Shown here piece by piece: positions 26,463 through 36,177 of a DNA stretch of 64,000 nt. The position numbers were made by a program, and so were the translations under genes. The notes beneath the pieces are model-generated. The model saw only the letters and a program-made list of their open reading frames with translations, did not search any database and had not been told where the DNA came from. The stretch is taken from positions 7,006,001 to 7,070,000 of the forward strand of contig NC_059486.1 of the NCBI RefSeq assembly GCF_018139145.2, read 5' to 3'. Positions within the stretch are counted from its first letter, which is position 1. Each line of letters opens with the position of its first letter. The stretch is from Gymnogyps californianus (lineage: Eukaryota; Chordata; Aves; Accipitriformes; Cathartidae).

Positions 26463-29400
26463 CACAATAATCTGGCTTGCCCACATGCAGTTAGAATGTT
26501 ACTGAACCAGAGTGAAAAAATAGGTATTTATATCAGAAACATTACAATGCAACGGAGAAAAATAGCTCAGCCCACATATAACATATCCATGCAACAAAGA
26601 ACAATTTCCTTGAAATTCCTGTCAAAAGGCACGTTGCTACCTTCATGCAGATCTATCATCTGTTCATATTTGACATTCCAACAAACCAGACATGCTCTGA
26701 CCAATCTCATTTCTTGGAAACAGGTACTCCTGAGCCCAGCTGGCTGACTTGTGTGGGCATGCTGGTCACTGCTGTCATATCACCGCTACATGAAACGTTC
26801 TGGCAAGCTTGCAACTATCTGCAAGCCCAAGAAGCCAAAGTGCTGTTCTCAGTAAAAAGGAATGAGCTAACTATGACTTTTCTCTTTATTTTATGCACTT
26901 TTACTGTAAACATAAGCTAGGGCAGTGTCCTGACAAAGCTGACAAAAAAAGTAAGTGAGCCAATGCCATCTGACAGGCTGTAGTTCAGCTGCAAGAGACG
27001 CGCTATTTCTTCCAAAATTATTGGTGTAGTAAGAGAAGTATTTTTTACCGCAATGCATTATTAAAAAGGGGAAAAAAAAAAAAATCTAAAGCTACTTTCT
27101 GGAATAGCTCATGGGAAACTCTAGACAAAGGCCAATCGTGATTTGTTTCTCCTAAACGGATATTGGTGTCCATACTGCACCTCAGGAGAATGTTTGGAAA
27201 AGCAAGATAAAATAAACCATAAACCATGAGGAAGTATAGGGAAGGAAAGCAAAAAAATTTAAAATATTTTAAACATATCAAACAATAACTGTGATCTTGG
27301 CATTGCAAAATTTCTTTAAAAAGGAAGGCTGGTCCAATAGTTTAGGACTCAGAAGAATGAGAGAAGTCACTTGTAGATCAGCTCACAAACATCCAATTAA
27401 TAAAAGACTAACACAGTCCTACCCCCTGGGAGCACTGCGAAGATAAATAAATTAATGATTGCAAGGCTCTCCAATTCTCCACTGAGGGGTCCACTTCAGA
27501 AATAAGACAGCTAGACAGAATTAGCGAGTACCAAGAGTGCACCATTAACAACGCCATCTCCAAGTAGCCTACTGACTTATCTAAAACATTTGGCCTGTAG
27601 CAAACCATAACAACAGAAGTACAAGCCACAAAGGATTTCATTATCATTTTTAACTTCGGGACAAAAAAATGGAAAAACTCTCCAGAGCCTCATCACCAAT
27701 GACAAATCATCAATCTGTGCAAAGTATCTTCATAAATCACTGTACAAAACATGGCATTGCAGCTAATCTGGCTCAATTCCTTCTTAAACAAACCTGGAGT
27801 CCTGAGTTTCTGTAAGTCACCAAATCATTACAGAAATTATTTTCTGGTTTCCACAATGAGGAAGCTGTACAAGGAACAGAAGGTGCACACACAATGATAG
27901 ATTAAATACAGGGTAGTACAGTCTAGAGATGCACAAGCTCAACTCACTGACTTCCTCTGCCACCTACCCTGCCTTGTCCCAGCACCCCCAACTCCTTCCT
28001 ACCCAACGCCATCCTCCCCTTCCAAAAACCAGAGCTGGCCCTCTGGGAAACAAAGGCTAAGTTATGACACTTTCTTCAACCCCACTCTTCAACTTATAGC
28101 TCCACAGGGCTGGATTCAGCAGGGCTGTGTGCTGTTCTGGAGAGCAAGCATCTCCTTTTTCTTCCAAGTGGTCTGGAACACCTTCGTCCTGTGGAGGACA
28201 GAGCTGTACAGCACAAGTCCACCACTGAATAAAAGGGAAGAAGAAAGGGCTGCCGAAACAGAGTGATACAGAGGAAAAGGGGATGCACGTTGAGGAGAGC
28301 TGGAGGTGCACTGCAGATCAACTAAAGAAGCACAAGTCTGGGTAAACTAACAGATCTCAAAGTTTGACCTCATTTGAGCATTTATGGTTCACCAAGTCTA
28401 TTCTGCACAATCTGCCTTTCTCTATATTACATGAGACTACTAGACACACTACACTTCTTGCTTAGCATTTACCCGAAGTAATTTTAAACCACATCACGGT
28501 TCACAGTCTGAAATGAGAACAGGTGTCATGGAGCTGCTCTGAGTGAAAAAAATTGATCTGGCAACACCCCAAAACTCCCAACCAATGCACAGAGCAGCAA
28601 AGTGGTGAGAGGCTGGTGAAAACAAATGAAATAGCTGTAATTCCATTCCTTCTCAACAATACGTTGGCCTCTTCATGTGTAAATAAAGACCTTCAATCAT
28701 CTCTCCATCACACAAACACACCTGCAGTTTGCTATAACTGAAGATACTGAGTCTCTGACAGCCTGTTCATGTTTAGAGTTTGGAACGCTGCATCTGTATT
28801 TAGCTTCTCCTCGTATTTGTCTGCTGGGAAAATCTTTAATCAAACACAAGATGTTTCAAAGGTAATCTCATACCACAAAGCCATCTGCAAACCAACCAAC
28901 AATCCTGTGCAATGGCTGCCACCTAATGCTCAGGAAAGTAACTGCACTTACTGAAGGAAAACACAAGTTTCAGTAGCTCAAGCAACAATTTCTGTTTAAA
29001 ATTTTCCTCTGTGCCCTCACAAACAATGCATTTTTAACACATGAGAAAAAAAATAATTCCAACAAGGAAATATTTCCAGTACTTCATATTTATCCGGTGC
29101 TTTACAACTTCCACTACTACAGAAAGTAATCCCTTCATAATTATCATTTATGCAGAAAAAGGGGGGAGAAAAACCACTAAGGTACTGATCATAGTGTGAA
29201 ATCCCACTCTCACAGTGAACTATCATGACAGAGGGAGGTCAGAAGCTTTCTGAAATATATTGTCAAGATAACTCAAAAGATTTTGCAACTTAAGCTTACG
29301 AGTCATAATATCATCTATTACTCTCTTTAATCTGCATAAAGCCAAATATCCTTTTTGTTAGGAAACATCACTGCAAATTTAATCACAGATGGAGAGGTGA

Positions 29401-29971
29401 GCTTGCCAGCCCTTTGCCCTGTATGGACTAGAATTCTGCTTATACGAGGCAGCAGTACAGAGTCTTTTCCATCAATGACCAGTCAGGCTTTCTGGGCATC
29501 ACTAGCAGTAACAAAAGAGCTCATATTTCCATCTATACAGATTTTAATTATGCCACACCTGTAAGAAAGACAAGATACCCTGGGAGTTTATATAAATGAA
29601 CTGCACGTTTCCTCTACCATACTATTTACAATCCAATGAAAAAAAAAAAAAAGCTCTTCTCTTTCTTCCACACACACAGTCCAAGGCTGATTATTTTCTA
29701 CCGGAAAGATCATTAGCAGGATGACAGTGAGGGGACATCAAGTCTCAAATCCAGAAGCGCTTTTTTTTTTTTTTAGCTAAAAAGAGATCCCTAGTAAATC
29801 TCCACATTAATTTCAGCAAAGCTGATCTCACAAATATCATACTTCAAAATAGCACTCCCATTCAACTTCTTTTGCTTTCATTAAGGGATTTCTGTTTCTC
29901 CCACACGTTAAATAGGAAACTGAGCATAAGGAAAGCAAAGACATCATGTGAATACACCCATCATTACTTAC

Positions 29972-30023
29972 TTCTCCTGTGATTGGATTGGTTCCATATT
30001 TCTTTATCCAAGGAACAATGCTC
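29972..30023 (-). CDS. PPIL2: PPIL2 coding exon 5 (U-box core)
   Basis: Encodes LSIVPWIKKYGTNPITGE, ending in phase 0. The VPWIKKYGTNP motif is a strong family signature. The donor GTAAGT opens the longest intron in the window (13.8 kb). Confidence 0.97.
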
Positions 30024-30184
30024 CTGAAAAGAGAAGGGATAAAGTAATAAGCGACAAGCAGCATCAGAAACCTCTATTGATGAGCATGATTATTTTTGCC
30101 AACTTGCTAAGACCAAATGATGATTACACAGCTGTAACCAGTTCAGCAACACAAAAGTAAAGGTAAGTACGGACAGTAACTTAC

Positions 30185-30247
30185 AGTATGTCAAAGACTG
30201 TCCCATCTGGAGTGCAAACTGGGTATTCAAATGGCTGTAGAGACAAA
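30185..30247 (-). CDS. PPIL2: PPIL2 coding exon 4 (U-box)
   Basis: Encodes SLSLQPFEYPVCTPDGTVFD and Ile, plus two bases of the next Leu. This is the first half of the U-box, in which PVCTPDG is the expected loop. The donor is GTAAGT and the acceptor TCTAG. Confidence 0.96.
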
Positions 30248-31187
30248 CTAGAAAAAAATACACATTCTTTTTAGCAAAATCAGCTGGAAATCATGACAGA
30301 AGCAAACAACATTTTGCTGATTCACTTAACACATTAAAGCAACGCCTATACCAATGAAAACAGTGAGTGGCTGCCAATACTCACTACCTGATTCTACATA
30401 AATTAAGTTAACAACAAAATCCATGAAAGGGACTGGTGCAGTTCAGTAACATGTAGCTGGCAGCACTCAAAGCTATAGAGCCATAGGATGCTGTAATAGT
30501 CCCCAGCCCGACCCCATTGCCATGTTGGGCCCCACCAGCACAAAAGATGGTTCAAGCAGAAACACTCACTGTCTCTGCACTGAAACAGGCTAGGGAGTAA
30601 CTGGCAATGACATTCAGCATCCCCTGTTAGGGATGCTTCCATAACCCAGCCAGCTTCTAGCCAAGCAGCAGTAGTAGTTCGTAGATGTGGATGGTAACTT
30701 CTTGAACTATTCAATTTACAAGAGGATTTCTAACCCACCTCTACTAACTCCCCTCTTTCACTCCAGCACTTCAAGCAGTAAACTCTAAACACAAAAAATT
30801 AGCATAAATATTCCTTCAATCTACCTAATCACTGCCTCAGAAAGATGAGTGATTGACCAAGCATATTCTGAGCAGGGAAAAGTAGATTTAAGCCCTGCTT
30901 ACACAGATCTGCAAGACTGGATAAGACACGATAATTATTGTGAATTATTTTATCACTTGTGTATTCTTTTAGCCATCAGCTCCAATCTCTGCAGACACTA
31001 ATCATGGAAAGTATACATATTGTTTCAGTTGTTACTGAAATTTTTCTTGCTGCATTACTATCACAGCAGGCACAAGTCAATGAAAGTAACTACCTCGGAA
31101 GAACAGGGCTTCAGTAACAGTTCAATGTCAACAGCCTGATAAATACATGCGTCATTTAACAATGATAATGTAAATCTATTGTCTTAC
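30248..31187. other. PPIL2 intron 3
   Basis: A slightly more G+C-rich part lies at about 30420-30680, otherwise ordinary intron. The 103-codon minus-strand frame here (30403-30714) has no recognisable features. Confidence 0.6.
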
Positions 31188-31233
31188 CTGCAGTGATCAA
31201 ACGATAAACGTCTAAAATTAGTTCGTGGAAGGT
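31188..31233 (-). CDS. PPIL2: PPIL2 coding exon 3
   Basis: Encodes DLPRTNFRRLSFDHC and two bases of Ser43, leading into the U-box. The acceptor is AACAG and the donor GTAAGA. The phase (1 in, 2 out) fits exons 2 and 4. Confidence 0.95.
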
Positions 31234-31787
31234 CTGTTTGTGGAAAAAAACCACAACAGAATTTTAATAAATACATAGTATTCTAGGTAACAAAGAAACA
31301 TTTGAAAGTTACATTTTGCTATATACATGGTGGCAATTTACTGATTACAAGGATAAATACACTAAACCTTGCAAAACTGTAACTAAAATTGGACTTCCCC
31401 TGCAGAGCACAAGTACACTTCTCAACTAAAATTACACAATCAGAAAAAAATCAAAACAGAGCTCCGACAGACTGGCAGCACTGAGTTTAAATTTGATGAT
31501 TAACACTGTAACTACCTTCAAGCCCTGCCCTACCAGTGGGCAGAGAACTTGTTGAAGGCAGGGACAGCTCATCCGGGCGTTAAACCTCGAATTTCTGCCG
31601 TTTTCACGCTGATCAGCGCCGCTGATTTTAGGAGCCCCGGCTGCACAGCCCAGCGGTTCGGAGGCCCGTTCGGGAGGCGCTGACAGCCCTGCTGCACCCA
31701 GCGGGTGCTCTGCTCGAGGAGGTCCCTTCAGCAGCCACCCCAGCGAAGTGAACCGGGGGGTCACCCTTCACCCCCTCACCCCTTTAC
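31234..31787. other. PPIL2 intron 2
   Basis: AT-rich at the left, turning into the CpG island from about 31560. No separate feature was seen. Confidence 0.65.
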
Positions 31788-31837
31788 CTGCTTTCTTGCC
31801 CCCGTAGAACTGCGTGTACTCCGCGCACGTGATGTAC
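31788..31837 (-). CDS. PPIL2: PPIL2 coding exon 2
   Basis: Fifty bases encode the rest of Met11 and YITCAEYTQFYGGKKA, plus one base of the next codon. The acceptor is CGGCAG and the donor GTAAAG. The segment matches the conserved stretch just before the U-box. Confidence 0.95.
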
Positions 31838-31977
31838 CTGCCGAGACAGCCGGGTCACTCACAGGCAGCCACAGCGCGCCCACGCCCTCCACACAACCCC
31901 GCGTGTCCGCGCACCCCGGGAGGCCCCGAGGCACCCCCCGCCCCGCCGGGCCCGCCGCCGCGCACGCCCCCGCTCAC

Positions 31978-32009
31978 ATCTTGTCCTTCTGGTGCTGCCG
32001 CTTCCCCAT
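31978..32009 (-). CDS. PPIL2: PPIL2 coding exon 1 (start codon)
   Basis: This exon encodes MGKRQHQKDK plus two bases of the next Met codon. The ATG at 32007-32009 lies in GCCGCCATGG, a full Kozak match, within the CpG island. The donor is GTGAGC. Joining to exon 2 restores the residues MYITCAEYT, the conserved N-terminus of the family. The 5' UTR boundary cannot be seen. Confidence 0.96.
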
Positions 32010-33269
32010 GGCGGCGGCTCAGCCCCGGGGCCCGCGGGGACGCGGCTCCCTGAGCCCCGCCGAGCCGCCTGCGCCCGGACGGCTGCGGCCGCGGCGCCCT
32101 TCCGGTGCGGGTGCGGCGGCGAAAGGCCGCGCCGCGGAAACACGGGCGGCGGGCGGCGTTCCGGGGCCGGGCCGGCCTGAGGGGGGCGGAAAGCGCGGGA
32201 GCGCTGAGGGGAGGACGGCGGTGGATGCCCGGCCGTTGGCCCGCCGGCAGGGTAAAGCACGCACGTGAAACAGAAGCGTGGCCTTTCGACTGTCTGGAGA
32301 CGAGCCTGTTCCCCAGTACTTGGCGCCCAGCTAAATCTAATTTTATTTCAGTTTTTGCTGTAGCTCCGGTTGGGTCCTCCCTCACCGGCGCCAGGGCAGG
32401 GACGCCGGGGAAGCCCTGAGGGAGTTTTGACGGGTGTTTTCTGCCCAGGTCGCCTAGCGAGAACGTCGAATCCCCCCCCTGTGACCTTCCCCATTTCCCC
32501 ATCCAAACTATTAATTAATAAAAGCTCCTTGGTTGTTCAAAACAACCTGCCCCCGCTCCCGCACTGGAAGTGTTCCCTGTTGATTTTGCTGCAGGCTTCC
32601 TTTGATAATGTAATACAGCCTTAAACAGAGTTTTCATAGCCCTTGTCTGAAAAAAGAAGGTGCTGAATGTAAGCAGAAAATGCTAAAATATCCAATTTAA
32701 GAAAAACGTTCATCTTCATTTAAATGTATTTTGTTGCATGGAATTTAAAATTATAATATTCCTGGTCTGTCAGGCAGTGACAGAACCCGCGAAGAAAAAA
32801 TGGGTAGAAAAACCTACATAGTGTCTCATATGGAGACAGCTCTTCATAAAAAGTATTTCAGAGTCTCTTCAAAGACTTAATGACAAGAAGAACTTACTTT
32901 CCCTTAGCTAATTACCTTTAAATCCTACTAAATAGCATTCATGACAAGATTGGTATGAACAGCACAAGGCTGAACAGAGGATGGCCAGAATCCAAACATC
33001 TTGCCTTTAGCAGGAGGAAACAGCCACCTGTCTCAGAGGTTTCACTTATCAAACACCTCCAAAACTATCCATGCTTGTTTGATTTTTCCCCGTTAAACCA
33101 TCAACCTGGCAGCTGCCTACACAGAACAGTCGTGAGTTAAAATCCATGGAAGCTGATAGCCAGACTCCCACTGACTGCACCAGGCTTTGGACCGGACCCA
33201 CCTTTTCCTCAGAACATGGTGTCTATCTCCTGTTTTCATCATTTCAGTGGGCTGCTTGCATGCATGCAC

Positions 33270-33291
33270 GAGCACAACATGAGCACAACCT
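33270..33291. repeat. 11-base tandem duplication
   Basis: GAGCACAACAT and GAGCACAACCT stand side by side with one mismatch, just upstream of the intergenic CR1 tail. Confidence 0.9.
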
Positions 33292-33303
33292 GCTCTAGTT
33301 GCA

Positions 33304-33388
33304 GACATCCCTGTTCATTGCAGGGGGGTTGGACTAGATGACCTTTAAAGGTCACTTCCAACCCAAACATTGTGATTCTATGATTCTA
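33304..33388 (+). mobile_element. CR1 LINE 3' tail, intergenic
   Basis: A short CR1 3' end carries the GGGGGGTTGGACTAGATGAC block, the TTCCAACCC block and a terminal ATTCTATGATTCTA. It sits between HIRA and PPIL2. It contains no open reading frame of the element and is 5'-truncated. Confidence 0.92.
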
Positions 33389-34262
33389 CTTTATGAGGAA
33401 TATAATGCCTGTTCCCATCAGTGTAGACTAACTGGCAATAGCATATGAATCATTCACAGCACTACCACAACCAGTTGTCACAGTACTATTAAACTTTTTG
33501 GACTAGAGGTCATCTCCTTATCACCTTCACTTTCCCCACCAGGTACATGCAGAATCAAGCTGTGCTGTCACTACCTCTCCCACAGCTTGTTGAAAACTCG
33601 CTAGTGCCATACTAAAGAATAGCTGCTAAGTCAGTTGTTTTTATTGCTCTTCAAGACACTTCAGTCAGCATGCACATGAGATTGTTGCACAAAGAAGTTA
33701 TCTGGTGTCCCGTCAGGTCTGGCAGTTTAATACAGGAGGCAACAAAACCCTCCAAATGTGGGGTTGTGTTGCCTTAAAGAACACATCCCTCCCTCAAGGA
33801 TCCAGACAACCATTTAACTGCAGAGCCGCCTCTCTGAAGAGGGCCAGTCCCCTTCAGCCAAAGTCTACAGTAGCACAGCTAGTCCTTGTCCTGGCGGAGG
33901 GCGAAGGATATTTTTTGTTTCTGCTAGAAGTTTAGGGGAGAAACTGCCCTTTTACAAGGGTTTAAATACACTTACTCATTCCAATACTAATTTTCTTACT
34001 CAAAAACATCTCAAAGTAAGGCAATAAATTGAGGCACACCTGAATAGTTAGGTCCTGAAAGAACCAACACATACACTTGCTTCTTTCCCAGCACCAAGCA
34101 TACTTTGGGGAAGAAAACAGGTTGATCGATTTGGTTTCAGTGGAATTCCAAAACCACTCCACAAGTGAACTGCTGGCAGGCCACCAGCACTATTTTGTCA
34201 TTACGAAATGCCACACGAGGAACATGGCCATAACTGCATGAAGCTCATTTCTTGTTGCAGCA

Positions 34263-34286
34263 CTGACCACTTTCGGCAGTGGTCAG
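34263..34286. repeat. Perfect 9-bp hairpin
   Basis: CTGACCACT and its exact reverse complement AGTGGTCAG flank a six-base loop (TTCGGC). It lies beyond the candidate HIRA poly(A) sites. A second, 6-bp stem (TGCTGG/CCAGCA, 34171-34189) lies nearby. Confidence 0.85.
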
Positions 34287-34453
34287 GGGAGCCCATTTTG
34301 CTTTGTGTTGCCTGAGGTAATGAGCACTCCCACACAGCTCCTGCTCCCTCAGCTGCGCTGTGGCTCCAAGTGAAAACGTTGTAGCTGGTCTAGGGAGATC
34401 ACAAGTACTTGTCTGATCACGCTTTCAGAGGAAAGATCACCCAGATGGTATTA

Positions 34454-34459
34454 TTTATT
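34454..34459 (-). terminator. Second candidate poly(A) signal AATAAA of HIRA
   Basis: A second minus-strand AATAAA lies 122 bases further downstream. The DNA after it contains GTGATC and TGTGATC stretches that could serve as the downstream element. Either site, or both, may be used. Confidence 0.4.
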
Positions 34460-34575
34460 TCTAGACACATTAACATGATTCAGCCTGCGTTGACATTTCT
34501 GGAGATGCCTGTGCCCTTTGTAATAATGCAAGACCATGTTTTTGCGTTTTGTTTTTTAAACCAATGCAATGTTCA

Positions 34576-34581
34576 TTTATT
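34576..34581 (-). terminator. Candidate poly(A) signal AATAAA of HIRA
   Basis: A minus-strand AATAAA lies about 0.8 kb after the stop codon. No obvious GU-rich element follows it. An ATTAAA variant also occurs earlier, at 34926-34931. Confidence 0.4.
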
Positions 34582-35387
34582 TTTGTACTTACAAAAAGAG
34601 CCATCCCATTGTATCCCTCCCCCTCCCCCCAAAATGCCTTTTACAAACATTTAAAAATTAAAAACCAGATGACATGTTAATTTGGTAGAATTATTTTGAA
34701 ACATAGCTTTTGTAATTAGAGTTAAATTTCCTACAAGATGACTTTGTAGACATAGCCTGATTATCGGCCAAATAAAATTCCATATTACAAGTTAGCAAAT
34801 TCTAGTACAAAAATAGTCCATGTGTTAGAACAGCCTCTTATTATTATATTCACAGGAAAGAGTCTATTGGCTGCATAATACCTTAATATTTACGAAATTT
34901 CTTTTTACGTGGCTCATTCATCTAATTTAATATAGTGTTGAGCCTCAATAAATCCTCAGGCAAAAAACCCTAAACAGGGTTAAATATGCTGTTCAGTGTA
35001 CTCTGAAGTACTGTGCTTTTCACAGGACATCCAAGAAACCCCACAAACAGTTCTCAGCTAGTTTTGATATTAAAATGAGATCCAGATCCAAAAGGACCCC
35101 CCTGAAGTACATATCCACGACTTTCCATAGAAACAGAGGCCACAGCTTCGATGGTTAAGTTTCACTTGGGAAACGGTCTAGCTCATCCACTCATCATTTT
35201 CATGAATCCACTGTGAGCTTCTTTAAAAACTAAAGCAGGTCACTCCTGAAGCATCTGGGACCCTTACGGCACTGCCCTCTTCAGGAGTGTCCCTACTGAC
35301 CGGGCTCTCGCTCCTCTTCTGTCTCTGGTTAATGCTGTTCAGCAGTTTCTCTCGGACCAGGCCCCGCAGGGAAAATCTGGGGAAATG

Positions 35388-35504
35388 CTACTTGTCTCTC
35401 AAGATGTCTAGCTGCTCTTGATACTCTGTGAAAAGCCTCTGGAAGCGGAGGTTCTGTCCAATAACAGGAAGAAGCTCTTTCAATAGTTCTCTCTTTCGTA
35501 AACC
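35388..35504 (-). CDS. HIRA: HIRA exon 25, terminal coding part
   Basis: Thirty-eight codons, GLRKRELLKELLPVIGQNLR through EQLDILRDK, then TAG at 35388-35390. The C-terminus matches the family exactly in position and wording. The acceptor is GTGCAG. The exon continues into the 3' UTR. Confidence 0.98.
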   Translation of the reverse strand, partial: GLRKRELLKELLPVIGQNLRFQRLFTEYQEQLDILRDK

Positions 35505-36088
35505 CTGCACAAAAACCACAAAAGCATCCTCAGAATGTATTACTTAATATCATGAATGTATTTGATAGAGCTGTTTAAGATTCATGCCTTTTTTCCTGCC
35601 TGGAGGGCTGTGTATTTTATGTTCGTACTCTGCTTACATGACTCCCAGAATAAAAACTGTCTTTACATTTATATACACTCACAAAGCTGGTGCAGCCTCT
35701 GCAGTTACAGACTTCAGGTGCGCTCTGAGAGGGAAGATATTTCGTTGGCATGTCACTATTTCAAAGTTGCTGTCTGAAGAATGTGGAGACCTGAACATGC
35801 AACTCTGCTCCATCTGCGTGACAACTCAAGACAGCACCAGAGCTGAGACTGTGGCACTAAGCATTTGTCTACAGTTTCACATGAAATAAATACAAGTGCC
35901 ATGGGAGGAAGCCTGCCTATGAGATTAGAGCAGAGTACGGAAAAGGTTCCAGGATCAGCAAAAATAATTTGTGATTGCTTTTTTGCCACTAAGTTTAATC
36001 ACATTTTAAGTTCTATTGTCTATCCATGTTCTGTAATTTTCATGGGAAACTCTTCCTCGTTCTTTGTTAAACTATTATCAGGACTTAC

Positions 36089-36177
36089 CATAACTGTTGA
36101 TTCCCACTGACTTCCAGCTGAGTAATGGACTGGACCAAGTAAATCCTTGCATAATTCTCGCAAACGATATTCAAACC
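36089..36177 (-). CDS. HIRA: HIRA exon 24
   Basis: Thirty codons: GFEYRLRELCKDLLGPVHYS then AGSQWESTVM. The last residue is Met where human has Val, from memory. The acceptor is TTCAG and the donor GTAAGT. Confidence 0.98.

Larger units (their letters stand above)
16128..29971. other. PPIL2 intron 5 (13.8 kb)
   Basis: This is the longest intron in the window. It contains no recognisable coding gene, tRNA or small nuclear RNA. Several blocks of complex, non-repetitive sequence rich in factor-binding-like words stand out (about 17200-17610, 19225-19400, 20020-20450, 25380-25640), plus a MIR-like fossil at 26392. A more G+C-rich block covers about 16580-17170. Whether any of it is functional cannot be judged from one genome. 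Confidence 0.55.
1..32009 (-). other. PPIL2: PPIL2 gene, 5' part (coding exons 1-10)
   Basis: PPIL2 (Cyp60/CYC4) is a nuclear spliceosome-associated protein with an N-terminal U-box (E3 ubiquitin-ligase fold) and a C-terminal cyclophilin domain. Ten coding segments on the minus strand join in a single frame: 714 nt, 238 codons. The protein begins MGKRQHQKDKMYITCAEYT. The U-box region follows (about residues 35-108, including VPWIKKYGTNP), then the GKYHCPVLFTVFTNN segment, and the window ends at KKKVDKLNA just before the isomerase domain. Every junction has GT/AG ends and matching phase, and the protein is close to human PPIL2 as I remember it. The full-length protein is about 520 residues, so the isomerase domain and the 3' end are off the left edge. 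Introns 5 and 8 are unusually long. The start codon sits in a strong Kozak context inside a CpG island. Confidence 0.96.
31560..32470 (-). promoter_or_regulatory. CpG-island promoter of PPIL2
   Basis: This block is strikingly rich in G+C and CpG compared with the AT-rich DNA on both sides. It contains PPIL2 coding exons 1 and 2. Upstream of the ATG are an ETS-type core (CCGGAAG on the minus strand, 32099-32105) and a canonical E-box CACGTG at 32262-32267. There is no clear TATA box, as expected for a housekeeping splicing gene. The exact transcription start is not visible. I saw no gene on the plus strand for which the island could also serve. Confidence 0.85.
32471..34449. other. HIRA-PPIL2 intergenic region
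   Basis: About 2 kb of single-copy-looking DNA holds one CR1 tail, an 11-base duplication and two small hairpins. No open frame or RNA gene was recognised. With HIRA transcription running through this side, it may contain read-through termination and distal PPIL2 promoter elements. Confidence 0.6.
34450..35387 (-). other. HIRA: HIRA 3' UTR (end approximate)
   Basis: An AT-rich tract follows the HIRA stop codon and contains no reading frame that I recognise. Two AATAAA hexamers on the minus strand (34576-34581 and 34454-34459) suggest a UTR of about 0.8 to 0.95 kb, similar to what I remember for mammals. The true 3' end is inferred. Confidence 0.65.

Noticed and set aside
31705..32502. Long open frames of 187 and 215 codons on opposite strands over the CpG island
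   Set aside because: They are rich in Pro, Arg, Ala and Gly on both strands at once, as expected when high G+C removes stop codons. They conflict with the clear PPIL2 exons 1-2 and have no family features.
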